Source of the DNA: Curtobacterium sp. 9128
Lineage (GTDB): Bacteria; Actinomycetota; Actinomycetes; Actinomycetales; Microbacteriaceae
Reading direction: 5' to 3'
Length of the DNA: 64,000 bases
Assembly: GCF_900086645.1 (NCBI RefSeq)
Contig: NZ_LT576451.1
Span: 930,001 to 994,000, forward strand
Shown here in pieces: positions 1-8,909 of this stretch. Both the position numbers and the translations under genes were made by a program. Each line of letters starts with the position of its first letter. Position 1 is the first letter of the stretch. The notes beneath the pieces were generated by a model. That model was not told where the DNA came from. It worked only from the letters and a program-made list of their open reading frames with translations, and did not search any database.

Positions 1-631
1 CGAGGACCGTCGGGTTCGCGATCTTCCACCCGTTGAGGTTGAGGATCGGCAGCACTGCACCGTCCGCGACCGGGTCGATGAACGTGTGCGCCTGCCAGGA
101 CCCGGCGAGCGGACCGGTCTCCGCCTCGCCGTCACCGACCACGCACGTGACGACGAGGTCCGGGTTGTCGAGGGCCGCTCCGTACGCGTGCGCCAGGGAG
201 TAGCCGAGCTCGCCGCCCTCGTTGATCGACCCGGGGGTCTCCGGCGCGGCGTGCGACGGGATGCCGCCGGGGAACGAGAACTGCCGGAAGAACTGCTGCA
301 GCGTCGTGCCCGGGTACAGCTCCTGCCAGGTGCCGTCGAGCCAGGCGTTCGCGTTCATCGCGGGTCCGCCGTGCCCAGGGCCGCACACGTAGAGCATCTG
401 CCGGTCCGACGATGCGATGAGCGCGTTGCAGTGCGCGTAGACGAGGTTGAGCGCCGGCGAGGTGCCCCAGTGCCCGAGCAGGCGTGGCTTGACGTCCTCC
501 GGCTCGATCGGACGGGACAGCAGCGGGTTGTCCATCAGGTAGATCTGCCCGACGGTCAGGTAGTTCGCGGCCCGCCACCACGCGTCGATCGCCCGGATGC
601 GTTCCGTGCTCTGCAGCTGCTCTGTCGCCAT
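1..631 (-). CDS. xfp: Phosphoketolase, N-terminal part (runs off window)
   Basis: This is the first 210 residues of a thiamine-diphosphate phosphoketolase, which splits xylulose-5-phosphate or fructose-6-phosphate with phosphate to give acetyl-phosphate. The frame is open to the window edge. Visible family motifs are LGHWGT (about 52-57), GPGHGGPA (about 84-91), [10 protein letters not shown] (about 137-146) and the cofactor-binding [14 protein letters not shown] (about 166-179). The ATG at 631 is preceded by a GGAGG ribosome site. The substrate preference cannot be told from this part. The gene reads leftward away from the exported-protein gene at 832, with about 200 nt of divergent promoter space between them. 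Confidence 0.93.
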   Translation of the reverse strand, partial: MATEQLQSTERIRAIDAWWRAANYLTVGQIYLMDNPLLSRPIEPEDVKPRLLGHWGTSPALNLVYAHCNALIASSDRQMLYVCGPGHGGPAMNANAWLDGTWQELYPGTTLQQFFRQFSFPGGIPSHAAPETPGSINEGGELGYSLAHAYGAALDNPDLVVTCVVGDGEAETGPLAGSWQAHTFIDPVADGAVLPILNLNGWKIANPTVL

Positions 632-831
632 TCCTCCACGGTACGGACCGCCCCGCCGAAAGGGATCAAGAAACTCGTCCAATCCGATCCCGGAGGGGTG
701 CCGAATCATCTGCACAGGGCAAATGCCCAGGGCGCTCTCCGGTCGAGTTCGGCCGGCGATCTGAATACACACAGCCGGCGTACGCACAGGAGCGTGCCGG
801 AGGAGCCCACCACAGCAAAGGATCAACCCTC

Positions 832-1512
832 ATGCGCAAGTCCCTCAAGACCACCATCACCCTCGCCACGACGGGTGCCCTCGTCCTCGGCGGTGCCGCG
901 TTCGGTGTCTCCGCCGCGAACGCCTCCACCCCGGCGATCCACACCGTCGCGTCGTCGTCGTCGAAGATCCCCGCACCGGTCGCGTCGGTTCCCGAGGTCC
1001 TCGGTGGCGACACCTCCGTCGCGCTGGACTCCGGCTTCACCGACGCCCTCACCTCGCTGGGCCTGACCCCGGGTGTGTCCGGCAACGCCAAGCTCGCCGA
1101 CGGCGCCGTGTCGTTCCCGATCACCTCCGGCTCGGTCACCTACTGGAGCCCGGATGGCAAGTACCGTCCGTACGTGCAGGGCCTGCTGAACCACGACGAC
1201 TCGGGTCTGACCCTGAAGGCCGGGGACACGACGGTGACGTTGGAGAACTTCGTGGTGAACCCGGGTTCGTCCAAGCTCTACGGTGACGTCCTGGTCAACG
1301 GGCAGGTCGCCGCAGCGAACGCGTACCTGTTCAGCCTGCACGGTGGGACGCTCAAGCCGCTGCAGCTCGAGGGTGACAACGCGATCCTCACCGGCACCAC
1401 CGTCCACGTCTCCGCGGACGCCGCGAAGCTGCTCAACAGCACCTTCAAGACCGACGCCGTCAAGAGCGGCCTCCTGGTCGGCACCGCCACGATCACGGCC
1501 AAGATCAAGTAA
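832..1512 (+). CDS. Exported protein of unknown function
   Basis: This 226-residue protein starts with a clear Sec signal peptide (basic MRKSLK, hydrophobic run, likely cleavage after ANA at residue 31). The mature part is rich in Ser, Thr, Gly and Val, has no Cys, and alternates short polar and hydrophobic stretches, which suggests an all-beta secreted domain. I do not recognise a named family. It stands alone, with about 200 nt upstream and a strong hairpin 35 nt downstream, so it is probably monocistronic. A second unassigned exported beta-rich protein lies at 4192-5055, but the two share no convincing motif. Export is well supported; function is unknown. Confidence 0.8.
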   Translation: MRKSLKTTITLATTGALVLGGAAFGVSAANASTPAIHTVASSSSKIPAPVASVPEVLGGDTSVALDSGFTDALTSLGLTPGVSGNAKLADGAVSFPITSGSVTYWSPDGKYRPYVQGLLNHDDSGLTLKAGDTTVTLENFVVNPGSSKLYGDVLVNGQVAAANAYLFSLHGGTLKPLQLEGDNAILTGTTVHVSADAAKLLNSTFKTDAVKSGLLVGTATITAKIK

Positions 1513-1546
1513 GCACGTCGCCTTACTCGAGACACCGTTCTCGACG

Positions 1547-1576
1547 CGAAACGCCTCCGGAAACGGAGGCGTTTCG
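1547..1576. terminator. Hairpin terminator, 13-bp stem with GAAA loop
   Basis: Positions 1547-1559 and 1564-1576 are perfect reverse complements around the loop GAAA. The hairpin lies between the convergent ends of the exported-protein gene (1512) and the DUF1992 gene (1625), so it may serve both strands. No long T tract follows, which is usual at this GC content. Confidence 0.85.
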
Positions 1577-1624
1577 TCGTCGAAGCGGTGGTTCGGCGTT
1601 CCGGAGGCGCCGGGCGGGACGGGG

Positions 1625-2221
1625 TCAGCCGCGCCGGCGCCACCAGCGCCGTGGCCGGGACTCGAGCCGCAGCTGTTCCGCAGCCTGCGCTGCGGACGCG
1701 AGACGGGCCTCCCGTCGCTCCGCCCACCGCTGGATCTCGGCGTCCACGTCCCGGAGCGGCGTCACGACCGGTGGCCCGCCGAGGAGCTGCCGACGGGCCT
1801 CCTTCACGCGGGCGTTGAAGTCCACGAGGACATCGCGCACGTCGGACTCCACCGAGAGCGCGTCGAGGGCGTCGTCGAGCTCGGCGTCCTCGGTGCGGAG
1901 CGCGAGGGCAGGCGGGGCGATCCCACGGATGTCCTCGCGTTCGATCTTCGACTTGATCCACCAGTCCGGATCGTGCTGCCCGTCGTTCCCCGGCAGGGGC
2001 TTGCCGTGGTACGGGTTGCCCTCGAACACCCCGCGGCGTTCGGCCTCCTCAATCTGGGCCCTCGCGTGCGCGGCGACGTCGGCCGCCTTGAGCAGCCGCC
2101 GTTCCTCACGCACCTCGTCCGGATCGAGGGAGCCCCGCTCGATCTCACTCTCCACGAGCTGCTGGTACCGGTAGCGAGCGGCCCTCCTGAGCCGGTCCAT
2201 CCGTGCGTCGACGTCGTTCAT
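1625..2221 (-). CDS. DUF1992 (DnaJ-homologue C28-like) family protein
   Basis: A 198-residue, highly charged soluble protein. The middle carries the DUF1992 signature: a helix ending in RGVFEGNPYHGKPLPG followed by DPDWWIKSKIERE, matching the family pattern in which a helix precedes GxGKPL. The C-terminus is Arg/Trp rich (RRWWRRRG). The biochemical role of DUF1992 proteins is not established. The gene begins 10 nt after the GH15 gene stop and is probably co-transcribed with it. Confidence 0.8.
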   Translation of the reverse strand: MNDVDARMDRLRRAARYRYQQLVESEIERGSLDPDEVREERRLLKAADVAAHARAQIEEAERRGVFEGNPYHGKPLPGNDGQHDPDWWIKSKIEREDIRGIAPPALALRTEDAELDDALDALSVESDVRDVLVDFNARVKEARRQLLGGPPVVTPLRDVDAEIQRWAERREARLASAAQAAEQLRLESRPRRWWRRRG

Positions 2222-2231
2222 CGTCAGACCA

Positions 2232-4049
2232 TCATGCGCCTGACAACTCCTCGATCGTCAAGGCCGCCTGGATGAGCGCGAGGTGGGACAGGCCCTGCGG
2301 CAGGTTGCCCATGAAGTCGCCGTCCACCGCGCTGAGCATCTCGCTGAACAGCCCGACGTCGTTCGCCTGGTCGACCATCTCGTCCATGAGCGCGGTCGCG
2401 TCGTCGACCCGGCCGGTGCACGCGAGCGCCGCGGCGAGCCAGAACGAGCACGCGACGAACGGGGACTCCTCGTCCTCCAGCCCGGAGTACCGGTACACGA
2501 GCGGTCCGTGCTGCAGCTGCGCCTGGATCGCGTCGATCGTCGCGGCCATCCGGGGACCGCGGTCGAACCCCGACATCGCGTGGATGAGGATCGAGGCGTC
2601 GAGGGCATCGGTGTCCGGGTGCATCACGTAGTGGCCGAGTTCCTCGTTCCACCCGTGCTCGGCGACCCAGTCCGCGATGAGCCCGCGGTTCTTCTCCCAC
2701 ATGTCGCGGGACCCGTCGATCTGCCCCTTCTCGTGCAGTTCGATGGCAGCGTCGAGCGCCTGCCAGCACCCGATCTTGCTCGTCGTGTAGTGCTGGGTGT
2801 CCTCGAGCTCCCACATGCCCGCGTCCGGCTTCTCCCACTGCTTGCACGCGTCGTCGGCGAGTCCCTCGAGCACCGCAGCGGTCTTGCGGTCGAGGACGTT
2901 GCCCTGCCGGACGTACTGCCGCATGATCTCGAAGACGTCGCCCCAGACGCCGAGCTGCATCTGTCCAGAGGCCCGGTTGCCCTCGGTCACCGGTCCGATG
3001 CCGTTCCACCCCGGGACGTCGCGCTCTTCGACCTCGTCGCTGACCTCGCCCTCGAGCGTGTAGAAGATCGGCATGCCGTCGTCGTGCTTCGCGATCGTGC
3101 GCATCACCCACGACACCGCGGCGTGGGTCTCCTCCCGCAGCCCGAACCGGTCCAGCGCGTGCACGGTGTACGACAGGTCGCGGACCCAGGCGAACCGGTA
3201 GTCCCAGTTCTTCCCGCCGGTCCGGTCCTCGGGGAGGCTCGTCGTCGGCGCAGCGGCGATCGCTCCGGTCGGGGAGAAGATCAGGAGCTTCAGCGCGAGG
3301 GCACTCCGCTGCACGGCGTCCGCCCACGGACCGTCGTAGTTGAACTCCCTCGACCAGGTCGCCCAGTTCTCGATGGTCCGGTCGATGCCCTGCATGGTCA
3401 GCTCGGGTTCCGGCAGGAAGATCGGTTCGTCGAGCGTGCCGACGATCGTCAGGATGTGCTTCGAGCCCTCGGCCGTGCTGAACCGGCCGGAGAAGCGCGG
3501 GCCGTCCTCGTGCACCGGGTCGAAGCCCTTCTCGACGATCGCGATCGTCACACCGTCGACGCCGATCACCGAGCCGTTGACGGTGTCCAGCCGCTTCGGT
3601 TCCGCGGTGTTGAGCAGCGTGCCGGGGACCACGGCCCACTCGAGCTCCACCGTCCCCTCGACGCCCTGCACGCAGCGCCCGATCTCGGCCCACGGCAGGC
3701 GTCCAGCGACACCGGTGACCATCGCGTCGGTCACGGTGCAGCGACCGGTGTCGGTCGTCCACGTCGTGACGAGGACGTTCGTCCCCGGGAGGTACTCCCG
3801 CTCCACGTGCGCGTCGAGGTCGACCGGGCGCAGCGCGAGGTGTCCGCCGTCCTCGGCGTCGAGGATGCTCGCGAACACGGGCGGCGAGTCCATCGACGGG
3901 ATCGGGAGCCAGTCGATCCGGCCGTCCCGGGCGATGAGCGCCACGGTGCGGCCGTCCCCGATCGCCGCGTAGGACCGGAGCGGGGCGTACCCGTCGGTCC
4001 GCTCCGCGGTCCGGTCGACGTCGGGGGTGTCTCGGGTGCGTTGCGACAT
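2232..4049 (-). CDS. GH15-family glycoside hydrolase (glucoamylase/trehalase-like)
   Basis: A 605-residue cytosolic glycosidase without a signal peptide. The N-terminal part (RSYAAIGDGRTVALIARDG, then WLPIPSMDSPPVF) is typical of bacterial GH15 proteins, and the barrel contains WDYRFAWVRDLSYTVHAL and a GQMQLGVWGDVFEIM segment. GH15 enzymes release glucose from alpha-glucans, and a mycobacterial branch hydrolyses trehalose; the sequence alone does not separate these. I chose the ATG at 4049 (MSQRTRDTP) because the open frame upstream is Arg/Pro-rich and unlike the family; a CAGCAT hexamer lies 6 nt before it. The neighbouring GH13 alpha-glucosidase at 15.9 kb is a separate glucan enzyme. Confidence 0.88.
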   Translation of the reverse strand: MSQRTRDTPDVDRTAERTDGYAPLRSYAAIGDGRTVALIARDGRIDWLPIPSMDSPPVFASILDAEDGGHLALRPVDLDAHVEREYLPGTNVLVTTWTTDTGRCTVTDAMVTGVAGRLPWAEIGRCVQGVEGTVELEWAVVPGTLLNTAEPKRLDTVNGSVIGVDGVTIAIVEKGFDPVHEDGPRFSGRFSTAEGSKHILTIVGTLDEPIFLPEPELTMQGIDRTIENWATWSREFNYDGPWADAVQRSALALKLLIFSPTGAIAAAPTTSLPEDRTGGKNWDYRFAWVRDLSYTVHALDRFGLREETHAAVSWVMRTIAKHDDGMPIFYTLEGEVSDEVEERDVPGWNGIGPVTEGNRASGQMQLGVWGDVFEIMRQYVRQGNVLDRKTAAVLEGLADDACKQWEKPDAGMWELEDTQHYTTSKIGCWQALDAAIELHEKGQIDGSRDMWEKNRGLIADWVAEHGWNEELGHYVMHPDTDALDASILIHAMSGFDRGPRMAATIDAIQAQLQHGPLVYRYSGLEDEESPFVACSFWLAAALACTGRVDDATALMDEMVDQANDVGLFSEMLSAVDGDFMGNLPQGLSHLALIQAALTIEELSGA

Positions 4050-4121
4050 GCACCCATGCTGCCCGCGGTGCCTGAGGCGAGCCGCTCCGGCCGTACCCCG
4101 GCTGCGCGCAGCGGCCAGGAC

Positions 4122-4161
4122 GACGGGAGGCTCGGTGCCAGCTGACACCGAGCCTCCCGTC
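4122..4161. terminator. Hairpin built from the GACGGGAGGCTCG repeat
   Basis: Arms 4122-4137 and 4146-4161 are perfect 16-bp complements separated by 8 nt. Each arm begins or ends with the dispersed 13-mer GACGGGAGGCTCG. The hairpin lies downstream of the exported-protein gene that ends at 4192 and so can terminate its leftward transcript before the GH15 start at 4049. Confidence 0.85.
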
Positions 4162-4191
4162 CGTCGCCAGGTCGAGACCGGACGTGTCCGC

Positions 4192-5055
4192 TCAGCCGAG
4201 CGGGGTCGGGTCCACCGGGTCCGGCGGACCCGGCAGCGATCCGCGGATCTGGTTCTGTGCCTGGCACTGGCTGGTGCAGTTCGTCGCACCGGCGCTCAGT
4301 TCGACCGCGTCCTCGCCCAGGACGCCACCGAGGCGACCACCGGGCTGGACCGTCCACGTGGTCGTCGTCGCGGTCTGCGAGGTCTTCGTCGCGACCTGCG
4401 GCGAGTCCTTGCCGAGGAGCATCTGGTGCGAGCCCGAGCCCGAGGTGACGGCCGGGGTGCCGTCACCGAAGTTGATCTTGCCGGTGTACGGGTTCGTGAA
4501 GTAGAACAGGCCGGCGCCGAGCGTGTGCGTGAAGGTGACGGGGCCGGCGAACTCGGTCTCCATCTGGAAGATGCCGCCCTGTGCGCCGTCCTTCGCCTGG
4601 ATCTTGAACTTCCCGGCACCCGTGGCGAAGATCGCGGTCAGGGTGTCGTCGCGCACCTCGAGCTGGGACAGCTTCGTGCCGGACAGCTGCGCCGCGGTCA
4701 GCGAGGGGATCTTCGAGGCGAACACCACGGTCGGCTTCGTCACCATGCGCTGCGTGTCCGGGGCGCCGGTGAGCGTGTAGTCGTACACGCCGAGGTCGGC
4801 GACGCGGATGTCGAACCCGTTGTGGATCCCGCGGACCTTGATCGTGCCGGAGACCGCGAGGTCCTTCGCCTTGAAGTCCTTGCCGCTCGCCGGGTTCGTG
4901 GTGGTGCCGTTGATCGTGACGGCGTAGTCGCCGCCGGTCGACGTCTTGCCGGACGCGCTGGCGGGCGCGACGCCCACCAGGGCGACGGCCGCGATCGTGA
5001 CCGCTGCGACGGCGGCGGCGATGCCGGCGACACGACGGGTGGGTGCGGTGGACAT
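4192..5055 (-). CDS. Exported protein of unknown function, beta-rich
   Basis: A 287-residue protein with an N-terminal Arg pair, a hydrophobic segment and a likely cleavage near ASAS (about residue 35). The mature region is Thr/Gly/Asp rich and probably all-beta; it has a single Cys pair near the C-terminus (NCTSQC) and ends in a Pro-rich tail. I do not recognise the family. The ATG at 5055 has a GGAGG site at the right distance. It lies 88 nt downstream of the two-component genes on the same strand and could be a target or last member of that unit. Confidence 0.78.
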   Translation of the reverse strand: MSTAPTRRVAGIAAAVAAVTIAAVALVGVAPASASGKTSTGGDYAVTINGTTTNPASGKDFKAKDLAVSGTIKVRGIHNGFDIRVADLGVYDYTLTGAPDTQRMVTKPTVVFASKIPSLTAAQLSGTKLSQLEVRDDTLTAIFATGAGKFKIQAKDGAQGGIFQMETEFAGPVTFTHTLGAGLFYFTNPYTGKINFGDGTPAVTSGSGSHQMLLGKDSPQVATKTSQTATTTTWTVQPGGRLGGVLGEDAVELSAGATNCTSQCQAQNQIRGSLPGPPDPVDPTPLG

Positions 5056-5143
5056 GGGGACCTCCAGGGGGCCGTGCGGGCGACCGTCGCCCGCGCTGTC
5101 GATCCTCCGGTGCGCCTCTCCGCGGCGCCATCGGACCTTCGGG

Positions 5144-5818
5144 CTAGTACCCGTGGTCGCGGGCCCAGAGCGCGGCGCTCGTCCGGTCGGTGACGCCGAT
5201 CCGTCGGAACACGTTGCCGAGGTGGGCCTTGACGGTGCGTTCCGCGATGCCGAGGGCCGTCCCGATCTGCTTGTTCGACATGCCACGGGCGACGAGGACG
5301 AGGACGTCGCGTTCCCGTGGCGGGATGTCGGGGCCCGAGGCGCTCGTGCGCGGGTCGCTCGTGCTGGTGTTCCCGTCGCTGCGGCCGACGTCGCTCGTGT
5401 CGACGTCGCGCATGCGCGGGAGGAGCGAGCGGGCCACCCGCGGATCGATCGGCACCTCGTCGCGCCCTGCCGCACGGACCGCTCGCACGACGTCGTCGGG
5501 GGTCGCGTCCTTCAGCAGGTACCCCGTCGCACCCGCCGACAGCGCAGCGCGGACGCGATCGTCGTCGGCGAAGGTCGTCAGCACGAGCACCCGGAGCCCC
5601 GGGAACCGCGCGCGGAGTTCCGCGGTCGCGGCGACCCCGCCGATGCCCGGCATCGACAGGTCCATCACGACGACGTCCGGCGCGACCTCGGCGGCGACGT
5701 CGAGCGCCTCCTCGCCCGTTCCGGCCTCGCCGACGACCGTGCAGTCGTCCGTCGTGCCGAGCACTGCGCGGAGACCACTGCGGACGAGCGCGTGGTCGTC
5801 GACGACCATGACCCTCAT
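5144..5818 (-). CDS. NarL/LuxR-family response regulator
   Basis: A 224-residue two-domain regulator. The receiver domain has the acidic pair in VVDDHALVR, the phospho-acceptor Asp in VVMDLSMPG (about residue 55), and the conserved Lys in GYLLKDATPDD. The C-terminal LuxR-type helix-turn-helix reads PRERDVLVLVARGMSNKQIG with AERTVKAHLGNVFRRIG. Between them sits a Ser/Asp-rich linker with repeated SDGNTSTSDPRTSASG. The ATG at 5818 overlaps the stop of the upstream kinase gene by 4 nt (ATGA), so the two are translationally coupled. The target genes are not known. Confidence 0.93.
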   Translation of the reverse strand: MRVMVVDDHALVRSGLRAVLGTTDDCTVVGEAGTGEEALDVAAEVAPDVVVMDLSMPGIGGVAATAELRARFPGLRVLVLTTFADDDRVRAALSAGATGYLLKDATPDDVVRAVRAAGRDEVPIDPRVARSLLPRMRDVDTSDVGRSDGNTSTSDPRTSASGPDIPPRERDVLVLVARGMSNKQIGTALGIAERTVKAHLGNVFRRIGVTDRTSAALWARDHGY

Positions 5819-7206
5819 GCGATCGCCTCGGTGTCCGTCGGCACGCGGAGCTCCCATGTCGTGCCCGCACCCGGGGCGGTCCGGAGGGTCAGCGATCCGC
5901 CGACGTCGATCGCGTGCTGCCGCAGGATCGTCGTGCCGAGGTGGCCGTCCCGCTGCTGCGCGAGGATGCCGTCCGCCTCGAACCCGACGCCGTCGTCCGA
6001 GACCGCGACGACCAACTCGACGGGGGTCGTCGTGATCGTCACCCTGACCGTCGTCGCCCGGGCGTGCACGACCGTGTTCGCGACGGCTTCGCGCACGAAT
6101 CGCACGACGGTGTGCAGCGCGGCCGGGCTCGCCGTGACCGGGTCCGGAACCCGGAGGACGGTCTGGAGCCCGGCGCTCCTGGCTCGGGCGCAGGCATCGT
6201 CGAGCGCCCTGCCGAGGCCGTCCTGCTCCGGCGCTGCCGGTCGGATCGCGGAGAGCGACGAGCGCAGCGAGGAGACGGCGCCTCGCAGGGTGCCGGCGGC
6301 CTCGCGGAGAGCCGGGTCCCCGGCCGCTCCGAGGGACATGGCCAGACCGGCGACGTCCTGCACGGCGCCGTCGTGCAGTTCCGCGGCGAGCCGCCGGCGT
6401 TCCTCGGCCTGGGCGTCGAGGGCACGGACGAGCAACCGCTCCCGTTCGCGCTGGCCGTCCCGGATCCGGACGAGCAGCCAGAGCAGCACCGGCACGAGGA
6501 GCACCAGGACGACTCCGACCGTCCCGAACGCCAGCCCCGCGAAGGCGGAGCGCAGACGACTGGCGCTCGCCAGGACGTCGTCGTAGCGGTAGTAGACCTC
6601 GAACAGCAGCGGACGGCCCGACGGGGTGTGCACCGCCTGGTAGGCCTCCAGCAACGGTCCATCGCCGCGTTCGTACCGGTTCTCGGGCTCGTCGAGGTCG
6701 GACACCTCGGCGTCCGACTCGTCGGTGAGCAGCGCGTCGAGGTCGTCGCCCGACAGCGTGAAGCGCTCGCCGACCAAGCGCGGCTCGTCCGACCAGAGGA
6801 TCGTGCCGTCCCGGTCCCAGACCTTCACCCGCACCGCCGTGTCACCGGGGAGCGCGTGGTCCACCGCGGTGGCCATCCGGTCCCGCGCGGCCGTCCGTTC
6901 GGCGGCATCCGCCGTCTCGTCGGCGATCGCGTCGTCCAGTGCCGGTTCGATGACCGCGCGAGCGAGCGTCGCGGTGTCCGTGGTCGCGTTCCGCACCGCG
7001 AGCCACTCGGCGATCCGCTGCGAGACCAGGGTCCCGGCCGTCGCGACGAGCAGCCCGCCGACCACCGCGGCGACGACGACGCCGGTCAGGACACGTCGCC
7101 ACGGGACATCAGCGCGACGCGGCCGGCGGCGTGGATCGGCGCGGACGACCACGACCGTGCCGTCGGCGGTCGGCGCCGCGTTGCTCGACACCCGTCGTCT
7201 CTGCAC
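5815..7206 (-). CDS. Membrane sensor histidine kinase (NarL-type partner)
   Basis: A 463-residue kinase with two membrane segments (about residues 28-50 and 205-228) flanking an extracytoplasmic sensor domain of about 155 residues. The HisKA_3 dimerisation helix contains the phospho-acceptor His in AAELHDGAVQDVAGLAMSLG, and the ATPase domain shows REAVANTVVHA and SDDGVGFEADG. The stop overlaps the response regulator start. I placed the start at the GTG 7206 because TAGCGT lies exactly 7 nt upstream (7214-7219), a leaderless arrangement; the next in-frame GTG (7191) is the alternative. The signal sensed is unknown. Confidence 0.9.
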   Translation of the reverse strand: MQRRRVSSNAAPTADGTVVVVRADPRRRPRRADVPWRRVLTGVVVAAVVGGLLVATAGTLVSQRIAEWLAVRNATTDTATLARAVIEPALDDAIADETADAAERTAARDRMATAVDHALPGDTAVRVKVWDRDGTILWSDEPRLVGERFTLSGDDLDALLTDESDAEVSDLDEPENRYERGDGPLLEAYQAVHTPSGRPLLFEVYYRYDDVLASASRLRSAFAGLAFGTVGVVLVLLVPVLLWLLVRIRDGQRERERLLVRALDAQAEERRRLAAELHDGAVQDVAGLAMSLGAAGDPALREAAGTLRGAVSSLRSSLSAIRPAAPEQDGLGRALDDACARARSAGLQTVLRVPDPVTASPAALHTVVRFVREAVANTVVHARATTVRVTITTTPVELVVAVSDDGVGFEADGILAQQRDGHLGTTILRQHAIDVGGSLTLRTAPGAGTTWELRVPTDTEAIA

Positions 7207-7308
7207 GCCCGCCACGCTAGTCGTCGCATGTCGTACGCCGACGACGACGCGGCGACGTGTCCGCTCGTCTGCCGGACACGTCCAGCGCCGACGGGCAGTG
7301 TCGTTGGC

Positions 7309-8166
7309 ATGAGCGACACCGCCGAGCACGCTGCCCGTGAGACCGGACGACAGGCGAGACGCGCCGCCGACAGCCGCTGGTTCGAGCTGCTGGCGCGCGG
7401 CGGGTTCGTCGGGAGCGGTGTCGTGCACCTGCTCATCGGGTACCTGGCGATCCTGCTCGGGATCGGCGACGCCGCGGCCGGGAGCGGCTCGCAGGGGTCG
7501 CAGTCCGGCGAGACCGACCAGTCGGGAGCACTGGCGCAGCTCGCCGCGGTCCCCGGGGGCGTCGTGCTGCTCTGGATCGTCGCGGTCGGCACCGCGGCCC
7601 TGTGTCTGCGCCTCGTGCTCGAAGCGGTCATCGGCGGCCGCACGGACACCACCCGGGCCTGGCTGAACCGGGCGAAGAACATCGGCAAGGCCGTCGTCTA
7701 CGGCGTCATCGGGTACTCGGCCGGGTCGTACGCGCTCGGTGCCGGCAAGAGCTCGTCCGGGTCGACGAAGAGCGCCGCCGCGCAGGCGTTGGCGACACCG
7801 GGTGGGGTGTTCCTGCTGCTGCTCGTCGCCGCGATCGCCATCGCGATCGGGATCGGCCTCGTCGTCATCGGCATCCGCCGCTCGTACCGGAAGCAGCTCG
7901 TCACCCCGCCGAAGTCCGTCGAGCGGCCACTGACCGTCGTCGCCGTGGTCGGTTACGTCGCGAAGGGCGTCGCGGTCGTCATCGTCGGCGTGCTCGTCGC
8001 CGTCGCCGCCTTCCGGAGCGACCCCGACCAGGCAACAGGGCTCGACGGGGCCTTCGACGCCCTGCACCGGATGCCCGGCGGGGTGTTCGTCCTGATCGCG
8101 ATCGGGATCGGGTTCCTGGCGTTCGGCGTCTACAGCTTCTTCCGCGCGAAGTACGCGAAGCTCTGA
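7309..8166 (+). CDS. DUF1206 multi-pass membrane protein
   Basis: A 285-residue integral membrane protein made of three similar two-helix units, the arrangement that defines DUF1206. Each unit starts with a G-G/Y-x-A/S-x-G motif: ARGGFVGSGVVHLLIGYLA, IGKAVVYGVIGYSAG and VVGYVAKGVAVVIVGVL. Each ends in PGGVxxL(W/L). It finishes with FRAKYAKL. The function of the family is unknown. The ATG at 7309 is preceded by CAGTGT 7 nt upstream. It is divergent from the histidine kinase with about 100 nt between the starts. Confidence 0.88.
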   Translation: MSDTAEHAARETGRQARRAADSRWFELLARGGFVGSGVVHLLIGYLAILLGIGDAAAGSGSQGSQSGETDQSGALAQLAAVPGGVVLLWIVAVGTAALCLRLVLEAVIGGRTDTTRAWLNRAKNIGKAVVYGVIGYSAGSYALGAGKSSSGSTKSAAAQALATPGGVFLLLLVAAIAIAIGIGLVVIGIRRSYRKQLVTPPKSVERPLTVVAVVGYVAKGVAVVIVGVLVAVAAFRSDPDQATGLDGAFDALHRMPGGVFVLIAIGIGFLAFGVYSFFRAKYAKL

Positions 8167-8282
8167 TATATTGGGGACGCTCGCTCCCTGCTGGGAGAGG
8201 AGAAGTCGGAGCCGGTGCATCTGGGGTATACCAGGTCCCGGCTCTTGCGCTGTGCGGAGTGCGGAGTGCGCTGTCCTGAGTA

Positions 8283-8855
8283 TCAGGGCCGCACGTGCAC
8301 GGAGTCGAGCGCGGAGCCCAGGGCAGCGACGAAACGCCCGTCGCCGGAGAGGGCGGCGCCCGCTGCGCCGAGGACCTGGTCGGGTAGCCACAGCATCGGA
8401 TCGAGCCCGGGGTCTCCGTGCTCGACGCGGAACGTGGACGGGGCGACCATGCGCCCTTTCAGCCCGCGGACGGTCCTGATGTCCCGGGCCATCAACGGCC
8501 GAGGGCGTGCCTCGAGCGTCAGGTGACGCACGTCTTGTCGCGCGAGTTCCCAGACCAGCCGCTCGAGACACACCGCTCGTGCGCGCTCTTCGCGCCGCAG
8601 GTCGGCGGGCGTGGCGACGACCACGAGGTGCAACGCCTCGAGCGCGCCGATGGTCTCGGAGACGTCTCGTCGATCGCGATCGTTGAGATCGTGCCAGTGC
8701 AGCTTCCCTCGGGTCGGGCGCAGCGACCGGAGGATGCGCCGGGTGGTCTCGACGTCATCGGTGTCGACGATCGAGGCGCCGAGCAGGTACGCGGGCGCAT
8801 CGAGGCCGTGGGACCGGATGCTCTCGTCGCCCCAGGCGTGCAACGGGCAGATCAT
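8283..8855 (-). CDS. Hypothetical protein, possibly DUF3800-like
   Basis: A 190-residue protein beginning HAWGDESIRSHG, which resembles the DESG-type start of DUF3800 proteins (RNase H-like fold), followed by YLLGASIV, GKLHWHDLNDRDRR and LVVVATPADL. The Asp-Glu of the first strand and the central His-rich segment would be the catalytic acids and metal ligands if that reading is right; I cannot confirm it. DUF3800 genes are often found in mobile or defence settings, but here no integrase, nuclease or toxin gene is nearby. The frame is well bounded and codon use is like its neighbours. Confidence 0.6.
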   Translation of the reverse strand: MICPLHAWGDESIRSHGLDAPAYLLGASIVDTDDVETTRRILRSLRPTRGKLHWHDLNDRDRRDVSETIGALEALHLVVVATPADLRREERARAVCLERLVWELARQDVRHLTLEARPRPLMARDIRTVRGLKGRMVAPSTFRVEHGDPGLDPMLWLPDQVLGAAGAALSGDGRFVAALGSALDSVHVRP

Positions 8856-8909
8856 CGGGCCACGCTCGCACAGCGACCGGTCCGAGCGAGAACTGCGTGT
8901 ATTTCGCGG

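Noticed and set aside
2283-4145. Long open frames opposite the GH15 gene (and similar frames opposite many genes)
   Set aside because: At this GC content non-coding strands stay open by chance; their translations are Arg/Pro/Ala-rich without family motifs, while the opposite strand shows clear motifs.
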